Of a stretch of DNA of 64,000 nt, positions 44,845 through 54,758 are shown one piece after another (positions within the stretch are counted from its first letter, which is position 1; each line of letters opens with the position of its first letter). The stretch lies in contig NZ_JBOIUB010000010.1 in assembly GCF_050749885.1 (NCBI RefSeq), forward strand, positions 124,001 through 188,000. Reading direction: 5' to 3'. Source of the DNA: Zooshikella sp050749885 (GTDB lineage: Bacteria; Pseudomonadota; Gammaproteobacteria; Pseudomonadales; Zooshikellaceae). The notes beneath the pieces were generated by a model. That model had not been told where the DNA came from. It worked only from the letters and a program-made list of their open reading frames with translations, and did no database searches. A program made the position numbers and the translations under genes.

Positions 44845-45485
44845 ACATTTTTTCTCCGTAATGCATTTACCTAATCAAAAGCGTTATGGTGAACGTTTGT
44901 AGGTAACTACTTTTTGCTCAAACAGAATTCGAACAAGTTGCTTTATCTATCGTGAATAGTTTGTTTATGCTTTTCCGTGCATCTCACCTGGGAAATACTT
45001 CTTATAGGAAGCAAGCAGGCTTGTTCCTAGAGCTTTGAGTGTCATAGACAGGTATAAAGCTCATTGCAGGTTAGCTATGTGTCTTCTAAGTAATGTCTTA
45101 TTGTGGAAGTACTTGTATTGATTAAGTACCAATCGCTCAGTTGCGTATTAATATTTGTTAAATAAAAACGGCTTGTAATGTATAAAATAGTTCTACTTAA
45201 ATGTGTGATGAGGTAATGGCTTCCTAAAGAATATTGATCACAAGAAGTTGTGTTAAGTTGTAATACTACGTCGTAAATAGTAGCGAAAAGTAGTGTAGCA
45301 AAAGGCGGATAAGGGAGTGGTAATCGCGTTCCAATTTTGTGATGGCTATAACGGATATGATGTAAATTGTTTAAGTAAGCAACTTTTAGCTGTGAATTGG
45401 CTTCAAATGTTTTAATTGATAAAAAATATACACAACATAAGTAGTATAAATGCGGATTGCAAACATATAACAAAAAGGGTGCATC
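44845..45485. other. 640-bp gap upstream of chitinase, nothing firm
   Basis: A divergent intergenic region that should hold promoters for the chitinase (minus) and the deaminase (plus). A minus-strand frame covering 45075-45536 overlaps the deaminase and has no family resemblance. No operator or hairpin could be supported. Confidence 0.4.
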
Positions 45486-45932
45486 ATGAATACAATAGAC
45501 CCATTCCTCAGCGTGGCAATTGAAGAAGCTGAACAAGGCCAGAAAGAAGGTGGTATTCCTATAGGCTCAGTGCTGGTACATCAACAGAACATTATTGGTC
45601 GAGGTCATAACCAGCGAGTACAACAAAAGAGTGCTACGCTTCATGCAGAAATGCATGCCCTTGAAAACGCGGGTCGTTTGCCAGCATCCGTTTATAAGCA
45701 ATGTACACTTTATACGACACTATCACCATGTGCGATGTGCAGTGGAGCAATTATTCTCTATGGAATACCTCATGTGGTAGTGGGCGAGAATCAAACGTTT
45801 ATGGGACAGGAACAATGGCTTCAAGATCATGGTGTAAAGGTTGATGTGGTACAGGATGAGCGTTGTATTGCTATTATGAAGGCATTTATTACTGCCCATC
45901 CTGAACTATGGAATGAAGATATTGGGGAATAA
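45486..45932 (+). CDS. cytosine deaminase of the yeast FCY1 type
   Basis: A 148-residue zinc hydrolase. It has His53 and Glu55 (HAEMHALEN) and Cys82/Cys85 (SPCAMCSG), the zinc-binding and proton-shuttle set of the CDA fold. Along its whole length it follows yeast Fcy1: KEGGIPIGSVLV, IIGRGHNQR, LYTTLSPC, YGIPHVVVGEN, and the final WNEDIGE matching the fungal WFEDIGE. Fcy1 deaminates cytosine to uracil, which differs from the unrelated CodA enzyme usual in bacteria. I recall the yeast sequence from memory, so the resemblance should be confirmed by alignment. Single gene, no partner. Confidence 0.88.
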   Translation: MNTIDPFLSVAIEEAEQGQKEGGIPIGSVLVHQQNIIGRGHNQRVQQKSATLHAEMHALENAGRLPASVYKQCTLYTTLSPCAMCSGAIILYGIPHVVVGENQTFMGQEQWLQDHGVKVDVVQDERCIAIMKAFITAHPELWNEDIGE

Positions 45933-45978
45933 CAACAAAGAGGTTAATGCGTTAAAGCAAAGTTACTCATTGGTATGG

Positions 45979-46308
45979 CTAGTGACTGACAGTTTTTGAA
46001 AACAACTGAATGATAATAACGCCAGATGTAATCATAACCATGCCAAGAATTGCAGGTAAGTCAGGGAGTTGTTTATACAGTATCATTCCGGCCAGCATTA
46101 TAAATATGACACCAAGCCCTGACCAAACGGCGTACGTTATACCAACAGGCAGAGTACGTAATGTTAAGGATAAAAAATAAAAGGCGACACTATACCCAAT
46201 AATAACAATAAGCGATGGTATAGGTTTAGAAAAACCCTCTGCAGCTTTAAGAGCACTGGTTCCGATAACTTCAGCAATAACAGCGATTGCCAGGTGAATA
46301 TAGGTCAT
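45979..46308 (-). CDS. SMR-family multidrug/quaternary ammonium exporter (EmrE/SugE group)
   Basis: A 109-residue protein with four membrane helices. The first helix has the essential Glu in AEVIGTSALKAAEGF, matching Glu14 of EmrE. Other family motifs are GYSVAFYFLSLTLRTLPVGITYAVWSGLGV and the last helix with ILGMVMITSGVIII. SMR proteins act as antiparallel dimers exchanging drug cations or guanidinium for protons. The RTLPVGITYAVWSG string fits EmrE rather than SugE. It is convergent with the deaminase gene and monocistronic. Confidence 0.93.
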   Translation of the reverse strand: MTYIHLAIAVIAEVIGTSALKAAEGFSKPIPSLIVIIGYSVAFYFLSLTLRTLPVGITYAVWSGLGVIFIMLAGMILYKQLPDLPAILGMVMITSGVIIIQLFSKTVSH

Positions 46309-46646
46309 ATTTATAGCCTCTAAACTATTTACTCTTCACAAACCGTTAATTGTTCTGAAAGTGAAGAATATTAGTATTTTATGCTATCACACAGGTTAAT
46401 GCCAACCATGCAACCTCTTGGTACTTGTTTTTTTAGTAAATTTCCTGTTATTACTTTTTACCGTCATTAAATTTATGCCTTCATTCTTTCGTTTAAATAA
46501 TAGTTAAAAGCTTCTTATGCTGCATTGTTGAGAATAAAAACAATGGTGAATAAAATTGGTTATATAGTAAGTGCTTTTAAATATTAAAAGTAAACAAGAA
46601 AGTCTAGTGTTTGGCAGCTTTTGTATTACTCAAAAATATGATAAAT
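46309..46646. other. intergenic gap, nothing recognised
   Basis: AT-rich spacer between the SMR gene and the regulator gene, both on the minus strand. No terminator with a clear T-run was found; it should hold the SMR promoter. Confidence 0.4.
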
Positions 46647-47372
46647 CTAAAGTGAGTCGTCTTGAGAATGCCAGGGTTGTTTATGTATACGGTCAAAAGC
46701 AGCTAATGTTTCTTGGTCTGCGCCCGATTTTAAGAGGTAGTCTTGCATGGATATATTTGGAGGGGATTTTTCTTCTGACATTTTCCATTTTTGTAAAAGA
46801 TCTACACGAAAAGTGCGATAATCTTTTCGTAAGTTACACCATGCGGTAAATGTCCAGCGATCACCCCAAAACACCAAGCCCACTGGCCAGATAAGTCGTT
46901 GAGTGGTGCTATCTTGCAGATCTGTATATTCAATCCACAGTCCAAGATTTTTTTCAATAGCACTTCGTATTGGTGTCAGGCGCTCTAATGGATATGAATA
47001 CATAGGTGGTGCATAGAGTGGGGGTATAGGTAAATCTGTTGATCCCAATGTAGCATGTATTTTAGCTAATGCACTCTTTGCGGCATCTGCTGTTTCTTTG
47101 TCTGCTCGAGCGGCTAACATTCGAGCACCTACCTCTAGAGCGGCTAACTCGTTGGCGGTGAATTTTACGGGTGGGGGTGTAAACCCCCGCTCCAACCAAT
47201 AGCCTTCACCCGCCTCACCATTAACGGGGGCACCACTCATCATAAGATCAGCCATATCCCGATAAATAGTCCGTGGGGAAACTTCTAACCATTCTGCAAG
47301 TTGTTGCGCAGTCGTCCGACGACGACCACGCAATAAAAGAAGGATTTGAACTAAGCGGTCTGCTCTGCGCAT
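46647..47372 (-). CDS. HTH-WYL transcriptional regulator (YafY-like)
   Basis: A 241-residue protein. The N-terminal winged helix (1-60) reads RRADRLVQILLLLRGRRRTTAQQLAEWLEVSPRTIYRDMADL, the YafY/DeoR-like pattern. The C-terminal part is the ligand-sensing WYL domain (about 135-220; LGLWIEYTDLQDSTTQRLIWPVGLVFWGDRWTFTAWCNLRKDYRTFRVD). It lies 133 bases downstream of the VOC gene on the same strand, a pairing seen often in proteobacteria, and may control it through a palindrome at 48388. Confidence 0.92.
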   Translation of the reverse strand: MRRADRLVQILLLLRGRRRTTAQQLAEWLEVSPRTIYRDMADLMMSGAPVNGEAGEGYWLERGFTPPPVKFTANELAALEVGARMLAARADKETADAAKSALAKIHATLGSTDLPIPPLYAPPMYSYPLERLTPIRSAIEKNLGLWIEYTDLQDSTTQRLIWPVGLVFWGDRWTFTAWCNLRKDYRTFRVDLLQKWKMSEEKSPPNISMQDYLLKSGADQETLAAFDRIHKQPWHSQDDSL

Positions 47373-47505
47373 AAAATGAATATAGAAGTTGCAGTTAAAA
47401 ACATAAACACGATATTAGCCTTTTTATTATGAGAGACGAAACAACCGCATTAATACTTTGTTGTATCGTCGTTAAAAAATGATTCGTGAAGGGTATAAAC
47501 AGAGT

Positions 47506-48279
47506 TTAAGGTAATGAAAAAACACCAAACAAGTTACCTTGATGATCTAATAGGCGGGCATGGATTAAGCCTGAGGCCGTACTTATTGGCGAGCTAATCA
47601 TTTGTCCACCTAGTTGCTGTGCTTTACCTACCATTGTGGCCACATCATTAACAAGAAAATAAGGAATTAAATAGTTTTGGTTGTTTCCACTTGATGAATG
47701 ATCAGCGATACCACCTGTTGGGGACTCATGGTTAATCGCAATACTGTAATAAGGCCGGTCAGTACCCGTTTCATATTGACTGAACTGCCAACCAAATGCG
47801 GTTTGATAAAAAGCTTGAGTTGTTTTGACATCACTAGTACCCACTTCAAACCAGGCAAAACTTCCTAATGTAGGGGGAGCATCATCTTGCTCCACAACGC
47901 CACTACACTTAAAAATAGAAAAAAGATTACCTTGAGGGTCTTGCATGATGGCATAGGTTACTTCGTTTGCCTGCACTGGCTGGTTCACTATTTTGGCACC
48001 CAGTAAAGCAAGCCGTTTGGTATCTGCCTGAACGTCATCAGAACGAATAGAGAGCATAATATTTGTGGGCGTACTTGCAGATGAGGTTTGTTGTATTCCC
48101 CCCATAGGTTGCTGAGCATCCTGTGCCGTTATCATTATATAAGCGTGTTGACGATTCTCTGGCTTAGGCATTTCTGTATATGTCCAACCAAAGAGTGTGG
48201 AATAGAACTGCTTAGTAGAAGCCACATCCTGAGTGTTGATTTCAAACCAGGCAACATTACCAGGCACTGTCATATTCAT
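47506..48279 (-). CDS. VOC-superfamily (glyoxalase/bleomycin-resistance-like) protein, two domains
   Basis: A 257-residue protein of two tandem VOC modules. The first (about 5-120) has GNVAWFEINTQDVASTKQFYSTLFGWTYTEM; the second (about 132-255) repeats the pattern as GSFAWFEVGTSDVKTTQAFYQTAFGWQFSQYE. Each ends in a QGNLF(S/G)(I/V)F segment with an acidic or His metal-site candidate. Such proteins bind metals and modify or sequester small molecules; the substrate is unknown. A WYL regulator gene follows in the same direction. Confidence 0.9.
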   Translation of the reverse strand: MNMTVPGNVAWFEINTQDVASTKQFYSTLFGWTYTEMPKPENRQHAYIMITAQDAQQPMGGIQQTSSASTPTNIMLSIRSDDVQADTKRLALLGAKIVNQPVQANEVTYAIMQDPQGNLFSIFKCSGVVEQDDAPPTLGSFAWFEVGTSDVKTTQAFYQTAFGWQFSQYETGTDRPYYSIAINHESPTGGIADHSSSGNNQNYLIPYFLVNDVATMVGKAQQLGGQMISSPISTASGLIHARLLDHQGNLFGVFSLP

Positions 48280-48383
48280 CTTTATATTCCTCGTCGTTTA
48301 TCTACTGTTATGAGGCAGACAGAGGGGAAGGGAAAGATGCACTAATATTGGCTCTGTCTGCATTGGTTGCTATTATGAAGCCC

Positions 48384-48405
48384 CCCACTGACAGCATACT
48401 GTCAG
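48384..48405 (-). promoter_or_regulatory. candidate operator palindrome upstream of the VOC gene
   Basis: CTGACAG (48388-48394) and CTGTCAG (48399-48405) form a perfect 7-bp inverted repeat with a CATA spacer, preceded by CCCCCC at 48381-48386. It sits about 110 bases upstream of the VOC start. It is a plausible site for the WYL regulator; that link is inference. Confidence 0.45.
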
Positions 48406-49166
48406 GATGGTTTTAAAATTATTTGAAAACGTGTAATGACTACTAAAGTCTGATTTTATATATGATACAGCTGGTAAATTTTTTAATTTTAAGTTTAGAA
48501 TTTTCTTGAATACTAACTGTTTCATTTGAGTTAATTAGCTACTTTTTGCTAATGGTGCTCCACAGACTGATTGTAAAGTACTAATGAAACTCTCAACATT
48601 TGGTATGTAGTGGTAGACCTTTAAAGTGAAGCATGTTTCATAGGGAGTGTGTTTCTTGAAAGTTTGTGAGTGAAATTAAAATTTACTTTGTTTACTTCGT
48701 CGGCCTAAAAAACAAAGCAAGTTCGAAAAAAAATTTAAATGTATATACATAATGTATTTTTATGCTCAAATATATTGTGGTAGTTAAATATGGTGATACA
48801 TATATAGGTATCTAGATGCATATTGATTTATTGAATAGATTTGTGTTAAATCAAGCAATATTTATACATTATATGTCGTACAAGCGTGTGTTTCATGCAA
48901 ATAATACTGTATTTGTATTAAATTGTATTAGTGAAAGTTAAGTTTGCAAACAATTTGGATTAAGTTCTATCAGAGTGTGTCTTGTAAAGGGATGTACATT
49001 TTATGGACAAAATATTAATTAGTCAGAGTTAATATAATAGGTAACTATATTGAAAAAATATGTAGTTAGAAAGTAAGCGAGTAAAACTATGATAATCAAG
49101 AAAAATCCTGAAAAATAGATGGTTGTAAATAAAAAAATCATAATTTAACAAGTACTTGGAGAAGAA
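48406..49166. other. 760-bp AT-rich gap
   Basis: No gene or repeat was supported. The region is very AT-rich, and a purine-rich ribosome site (GGAGAAGAA) ends just before the next gene at 49167. It must contain the promoter of the secreted-protein/sensor operon. Confidence 0.4.
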
Positions 49167-50621
49167 ATGTATTTTAGAAGGTTATTTTGTTGGTTGTTAT
49201 TTATTCAGTTAATAGCAGTAAGTCACACCAATGCTGCTGTTTCAATTGGTGAATTAAAATTAGTGGAAGGGAAGTTATGCCCTGAGAACTACCGCCATAT
49301 TACAATAGAAGAAGCTAATATTTTTAAGAGAAAGGTTTGTTCCAGTATTCAGCCTTCAGAGATCGTTTGGTTAGATAGCCAAGTGGCTATGGGGGGGGTA
49401 AATCATGGTTGTAAGGTATTCACTCAGACTAATGAAAGGCCTGCTACACCATCAGCTTCTATTTGTCAAAAGCCAGTTGTATGTAATAGTGAAAGTGATT
49501 TGATTAGAGCGCCAGGAGCTCATGATTTTTGTGCCAAAAAAAATGATGAATCTGGACTAGACATCAATACAAAGGATGTATGTAAGGAATCAGGCAAAGG
49601 TCAATTTAAAGAGTATAGATATCTTTTTAAAGAGAGAGAAAGGTATACAGGAGATAAAAGAGATAAGCGTATATGTGCTATAGGCGAAGAGTGTAAAAAT
49701 GATCGTCCTGGAATAAAAGCGGCTATATGTGATCAACAAGAGAAACCACTAAGAAATTTAGCAGGTGATATTATAGCTTGTCCATTTGCCTCAGAACTCG
49801 TTAAAGGGTTAACGGTTGGAGATCATTGTGAATATATATGGAGCCAATATGTTTGGGGAGAATATATTGATGAAGGTGAAGGAAGCTATCGTTTAGGAAA
49901 ACAAGGCTTAGATACTAGGGGTAAGGACCTTTGTGAAAGCAGAGGGTTAGGAGGGTTTCTTAAATTTGAGTATCGCGGAGAAAGAGGAGTGCAATATATC
50001 GACTCTTTATATTATGCTCCAAATGGGCAAAATGTTGGCATTCCCGTGAGTATGGATAAAACACTTGTATGTAAAAAAGAAAAACTACCAAAAATAAATG
50101 GCAATATACTAAACTGCCCTAATAACTCGAAATTCATTAAAGGCCATAGTGTACCAGATCACTGTACACCTAATAATGGTTATGTTGGCAACTATATTGT
50201 ACCAAATAATGATGGCAGTTATGTGTATATCGATAATGATATATGCACAGATTATGGTAAAGGGAATAGTTACGATTATATTACAGATGCTGCAGGTATA
50301 AGGGTGTTGGTTTGTAGCAATGAAACGTCGTCAAACATTGAAAAAACAAAAGAAGAACAGGCTCGTACTTCAATAGTTTGTCCTGATGGCTATGAGTTTA
50401 TCAAATCAAACGCTAAACATAGCCAAGTTAAAAGCCATTGTGCCATACCTGGTGAGCAAAGTGGACGTGATAGTAACGGAGAGGACGTATGTGCTGCTGC
50501 AGGATCATCGTTTGATAAGTATACATACCCATGGGGAGTAAAAACACTTAATTGCCAGTGTGTATCAGGTTTTTGTCTGTTAGATGGCGGTGGACCACGT
50601 AGTGGGCCGCGCAAGAACTGA
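49167..50621 (+). CDS. large Cys-rich secreted protein of unknown family
   Basis: A 484-residue protein with a signal peptide (MYFRRLFCWLLFIQLIAVSHTNAA). It contains more than 20 Cys spaced in loosely repeating units of about 90-100 residues: a (I/V)-x-CP start (IIACPFASELVKGL, ILNCPNNSKFIKGH, SIVCPDGYEFIKSN), a DHC or SHC middle, a (D/E)-(V/I/L)-C-x-(S/D/A) helix start and a final LVC or CAI. This suggests three or four small disulfide-stabilised repeats. I do not recognise the family. It ends nine bases before the sensor gene that follows, so the two form an operon, and it may present or bind the signal sensed. Confidence 0.75.
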   Translation: MYFRRLFCWLLFIQLIAVSHTNAAVSIGELKLVEGKLCPENYRHITIEEANIFKRKVCSSIQPSEIVWLDSQVAMGGVNHGCKVFTQTNERPATPSASICQKPVVCNSESDLIRAPGAHDFCAKKNDESGLDINTKDVCKESGKGQFKEYRYLFKERERYTGDKRDKRICAIGEECKNDRPGIKAAICDQQEKPLRNLAGDIIACPFASELVKGLTVGDHCEYIWSQYVWGEYIDEGEGSYRLGKQGLDTRGKDLCESRGLGGFLKFEYRGERGVQYIDSLYYAPNGQNVGIPVSMDKTLVCKKEKLPKINGNILNCPNNSKFIKGHSVPDHCTPNNGYVGNYIVPNNDGSYVYIDNDICTDYGKGNSYDYITDAAGIRVLVCSNETSSNIEKTKEEQARTSIVCPDGYEFIKSNAKHSQVKSHCAIPGEQSGRDSNGEDVCAAAGSSFDKYTYPWGVKTLNCQCVSGFCLLDGGGPRSGPRKN

Positions 50622-50630
50622 GTGGTATAT

Positions 50631-53600
50631 ATGAAGAATAGTCCAGTAGTGAATTTGGTAATATGTCTTTTATTAATTACGCCAATGAAGCTACTGGCTT
50701 TTAATAAACAGCTACGTTTTAATAGTTTGTCTGTACATCAAGGTCTTTCACAACAAACAGTCAATGCAATTGCTCAAGATAAACTGGGGTTTATTTGGAT
50801 AGCAACTGATGATGGGCTCAATCGATTTGACGGATATGATATAAAAATATATAGAACACAAAAAGGGAATAATAAAACATTAAATAGCAATGCCATTAAT
50901 ATGCTGCATGTTGATGAGTATGGGAAACTTTGGATTGCTACAGACGATGGAATAAGTTTATATGACAGAACGGATGATTCATTTGATACGTACTTTTATA
51001 GTGAACCCTCTGAGAATAATAGAATTTTTTCTCTGTCAAAGGGAAAAGGAAATAATTTATGGGTTGTAACTAAAAGTTCAAAAATATATAGGTTTGATCT
51101 TAAGAAAAAAACTTTTCATACAGTGAATGTTGACCTGCCTTCTGATCTTAGGGTTAATACCATTATTGGAGGGTCTGATGAAGAGCTATGGATAGGTACC
51201 TATAAAGGCTTATATAGGTACAATCAAGGTACAAAAGAAATTAAACGATATAAACTACATTATAATGGCGTTAATAGAAAATTTTCAAATATAATTAATA
51301 AGTTAGTTTGGTTGAATGAAAAACCAACATTATTGGTTGGTACGTTAGATGGTTTGTATGTAATAGATACTATAAGAAATAAAATTGAAGCATATTATCA
51401 TACTTCAAATAACTCATTTAGCTTACCCTCAAGTAAAGTAGAAGATATATTTCAAGATGATCAAGGTAGGGTATGGGTTGGTACGAGAAATGGACTTAGC
51501 TATTTCGATGAGAAAAATAAAAAATTCAATAATTTTTATAATACATCATATATTAATAGCTTAAGCTCTAGTTCAATAACTAGTATATTTCAAGATGTAA
51601 GTGGTATCCTTTGGGTTGGAACAAGTGATAAGGGTGTTAACTGGTCTAAACTTAGTACACTTGATTTTGGGTTATATTATAGCAGTAAAAAAGAAAAACA
51701 ATGCTTAAGTAATAACTCAATATATAACATTATTAAAAGTGCAGACAATACTATCTGGGTTACAGCCCATAACGGGGGCCTTCACAGGATAAATTTATCA
51801 CATGGTGAATGTGACTGGTTTAACCATGATAAGAATAATACAAAAAGTATAAGTAGTAATATAATAGCACCAACAGGTCTTTTTGAAGATAGTAAAGGTA
51901 ATATTTGGATTGGTACTCTTGGTTACGGTTTAAATCGCTTGTCAAGAGGTAGTAAAAGCTTTATCAAGTATTTACGCAGCAAAGAAAATAAACAGGCTAT
52001 ACTATCGGGTGCAGTGAGAAGCATTGTTGAAGATCGTGATGGCAATCTGTGGATGGGAACAGATGGTGAAGGATTAACACGATATAATTCTCAAAAAGAT
52101 AATTTTATTAATTACCCCTATAAAAAAAATACACTTAATTCCATAAGTAGCCCTTATGTTTTTGATTTAGAAATAGATGGAAATACACTGTGGATAGGGA
52201 CCGAAAACGGTGGTTTAGATCGTTATAATATAGAAACAAATACGTTCAAAAATTTTGGTCATAGTTATGGGATCAAAAGTTCAATTAATACAATTAAAGA
52301 TGATGGAAAGGGTAATTTATGGCTTGGTACTACTGGAGCTGGGCTAATAAAGTTTAACAAAGATAACTATAATGTTAACTACTTTTCTTCAGAGAATGGG
52401 CTTCCAAATAATACAATTTATAAGATATTAATGGATAATAACGGGTTGCTGTGGCTGGCAACAAACTATGGTATTGCCAGATTTGATCCGGACACTGAAG
52501 AGTCAGTCAATTATACCGCTGATGATGGTTTGCAAGGTAACGAGTTTAATGTTGGAGGTTTTTACGATAAAAAAAATAATGAATTGCTTTTTGTAGGTTC
52601 AAATGGTTTCAATATTTTTAATCCTGATCATATTATTCGTGATAATCATAAACCGAATACAGTTATTACTAACTTCCTGCTATTTAATAAGCCAGCGAAC
52701 CACTTGTTTCAAAAATCGATTAAACTACTAAATAAAATAGAGCTAGACTATCATCAAAACTTGTTTTCATTTGAGTTTGCAGGACTACACTATGCTGCAC
52801 CTAAGCGTAATCAGTATCTATATAAACTAGAAGGTTTTGATGCTGATTGGCTTCATACAAGCGCTAAACGACGTATTGCGACTTACACGAACCTTGATCC
52901 AGGGGTTTATCAATTTAAAGTCAAATCAAGTAATCACCATGGAGTATGGGGAGAAGAGAAACAGGTTCAAGTGGTCATAAATCCACCGATATGGCTTACT
53001 TGGTGGGCTAAGATGATTTATACATTACTGATTATTGTGATACCTTTTAGTATTTATGGGTATAGGACACGCTCACTGCGTAGGCATGCAAGGCTATTGG
53101 AAGTAACAGTAGAGACGAGAACGCATGAGCTATTTAATGAAAAACGCCGTGTAGAAAAATTACTCAATAACAAGACTCAAGAATTTGACAATATTTCCCA
53201 TGAGTTTCGCACGCCATTAGCTATTATTTTAGGACGTGCAGAAAATGGGCTGAGTAATACGGTTGAAGATAAGGATAGAAACAACTATCAGATTATACAT
53301 AAAGTAGCGAATCGATTGGCGGTGATTGTTGATGATGTCATTGAAATGGCAAGAACACATAAAATTGGGCAAGCCACTGCTCAAAAAGTGATTTCAATTT
53401 CACTATTAGTACAAGATATTTGTGAAAATATGCGTGAATATGCGGCACTAAAGAATCAACGTTTTGATGTGTCAATAGAACCAAAAATATTCCAGGTTTG
53501 TCAGGCAAAAGCCATAGAAAAGCTAGTGAATAACCTTGTATCCAATGCGATTAAGTATACGCCCAATGATGGTGAGATTGAAGTTATCTTAAAACGGCAT

Positions 53601-54758
53601 GATGAGAACCATTATAGTTTGTTGGTAAAGGACAATGGTATTGGTATTGCCTCAAAAGATAAGGAGCACATTTTTCAACGATTTTTCCGGATTGACAATG
53701 AGTATGTATATCAGGTGCAGGGAACTGGTATCGGGTTATCTTTGGTAAAAGACGTTGTAGAGGCTCATAATGGATGCATTGATGTGCATAGTGTATTAAA
53801 TGAAGGGAGTACGTTTTGTATTCTGATGCCTTGCTCTAATAAATCAATTGATGTCACTCCCTATGAGGTTAATCGTCAGTATATTGATGTCATTATGGAA
53901 TCAATAGATACTCCCAAGGAAAGTGATCATGGTAAGTGTATTGAGGAAAAGATTAAGGAAGAGGTTACGGGTGCTTGTGTGACTGAAAAACCACTTCTGT
54001 TGGTCGTTGAAGATAATAAAGACATGCGTGATTTACTCAAGGATCAGCTTGAAAAAGAGTATCAACTGATTATTGCTGAAGACGGAGCAGTTGCGTTAGA
54101 AATTGCACAAAATGCGATACCACACTTGGTCATCAGCGATATCAATATGCCTAACATGAATGGCTATCAATTGCTAAACCGACTTAAAAATTCTAATGCG
54201 ACGAGTCATGTCCCAGTAATTTTGCTTACCGCTAAAACGGATGCGGCTTCAAGATTAGCTGGTTTTCGTTATCAAGCGGATGGGTATGTTGCTAAACCCT
54301 ATGAGCATGAAGAGTTATTGGCGATAATCCAAGCACAGTTAAGTAACAAACTAAGAATTAAGGAGTATATCAAATCATCATTAGAGGCAGACTCTCCGCT
54401 TGAAGAAGGAACTGTCGATGAGTATACCAATCAAGTGATTGTAAACTGCGTTAGCTATATTGAGCAGCACTACAAAAAGGAGAGTTTGTCTGTTAAGCAG
54501 TTGACAGAAGTAGCTTGTTTGAGTGAGCGTCAACTATTAAGAAAGTTCCAAGACAATATAGGTATGTCACCCATAGAGTTCATTAATGACTTTCGCTTAA
54601 TAAAAGCACATCCACTTTTAAAACAAGGTTTAAGAGTAAGCGAGGTTGCCTATCAAGTAGGTTATAGTTCCGCTAATTACTTTTCAAGACAGTATAAAAA
54701 GAAATATGGTATTTCCCCGTCTCAGGTTTTAAAAGTTAAAACAGGCACCATGGTTTGA
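50631..54758 (+). CDS. hybrid two-component system: beta-propeller sensor, kinase, receiver and AraC output
   Basis: 1375 residues from ATG 50631, a giant one-protein signalling system of the HTCS type best known from Bacteroidetes. After a signal peptide/helix, residues about 30-680 hold two-bladed-propeller reg_prop repeats (GLSQQTVNAIAQDKLGFIWIAT, DGNLWMGT, GKGNLWLGT). A Y_Y_Y domain (710-775) and one membrane helix (785-807) follow. HisKA has His857 (FDNISHEFRTPL). The ATPase shows DNGIGIASK and GTGIGLSLVKD. A receiver has Asp1170 (LVISDINMP), and the C-terminus is an AraC HTH (VACLSERQLLRKF, VAYQVGYSSANYFSRQYKKKYGISPS). Such proteins usually switch on glycan-use genes; here the only partner is the Cys-rich secreted protein upstream. 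Confidence 0.95.
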   Translation: MKNSPVVNLVICLLLITPMKLLAFNKQLRFNSLSVHQGLSQQTVNAIAQDKLGFIWIATDDGLNRFDGYDIKIYRTQKGNNKTLNSNAINMLHVDEYGKLWIATDDGISLYDRTDDSFDTYFYSEPSENNRIFSLSKGKGNNLWVVTKSSKIYRFDLKKKTFHTVNVDLPSDLRVNTIIGGSDEELWIGTYKGLYRYNQGTKEIKRYKLHYNGVNRKFSNIINKLVWLNEKPTLLVGTLDGLYVIDTIRNKIEAYYHTSNNSFSLPSSKVEDIFQDDQGRVWVGTRNGLSYFDEKNKKFNNFYNTSYINSLSSSSITSIFQDVSGILWVGTSDKGVNWSKLSTLDFGLYYSSKKEKQCLSNNSIYNIIKSADNTIWVTAHNGGLHRINLSHGECDWFNHDKNNTKSISSNIIAPTGLFEDSKGNIWIGTLGYGLNRLSRGSKSFIKYLRSKENKQAILSGAVRSIVEDRDGNLWMGTDGEGLTRYNSQKDNFINYPYKKNTLNSISSPYVFDLEIDGNTLWIGTENGGLDRYNIETNTFKNFGHSYGIKSSINTIKDDGKGNLWLGTTGAGLIKFNKDNYNVNYFSSENGLPNNTIYKILMDNNGLLWLATNYGIARFDPDTEESVNYTADDGLQGNEFNVGGFYDKKNNELLFVGSNGFNIFNPDHIIRDNHKPNTVITNFLLFNKPANHLFQKSIKLLNKIELDYHQNLFSFEFAGLHYAAPKRNQYLYKLEGFDADWLHTSAKRRIATYTNLDPGVYQFKVKSSNHHGVWGEEKQVQVVINPPIWLTWWAKMIYTLLIIVIPFSIYGYRTRSLRRHARLLEVTVETRTHELFNEKRRVEKLLNNKTQEFDNISHEFRTPLAIILGRAENGLSNTVEDKDRNNYQIIHKVANRLAVIVDDVIEMARTHKIGQATAQKVISISLLVQDICENMREYAALKNQRFDVSIEPKIFQVCQAKAIEKLVNNLVSNAIKYTPNDGEIEVILKRHDENHYSLLVKDNGIGIASKDKEHIFQRFFRIDNEYVYQVQGTGIGLSLVKDVVEAHNGCIDVHSVLNEGSTFCILMPCSNKSIDVTPYEVNRQYIDVIMESIDTPKESDHGKCIEEKIKEEVTGACVTEKPLLLVVEDNKDMRDLLKDQLEKEYQLIIAEDGAVALEIAQNAIPHLVISDINMPNMNGYQLLNRLKNSNATSHVPVILLTAKTDAASRLAGFRYQADGYVAKPYEHEELLAIIQAQLSNKLRIKEYIKSSLEADSPLEEGTVDEYTNQVIVNCVSYIEQHYKKESLSVKQLTEVACLSERQLLRKFQDNIGMSPIEFINDFRLIKAHPLLKQGLRVSEVAYQVGYSSANYFSRQYKKKYGISPSQVLKVKTGTMV

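Noticed and set aside
45075..45536. 153-codon minus-strand frame upstream of the deaminase
   Set aside because: It overlaps the deaminase start and has no signal peptide, family or good ribosome site.
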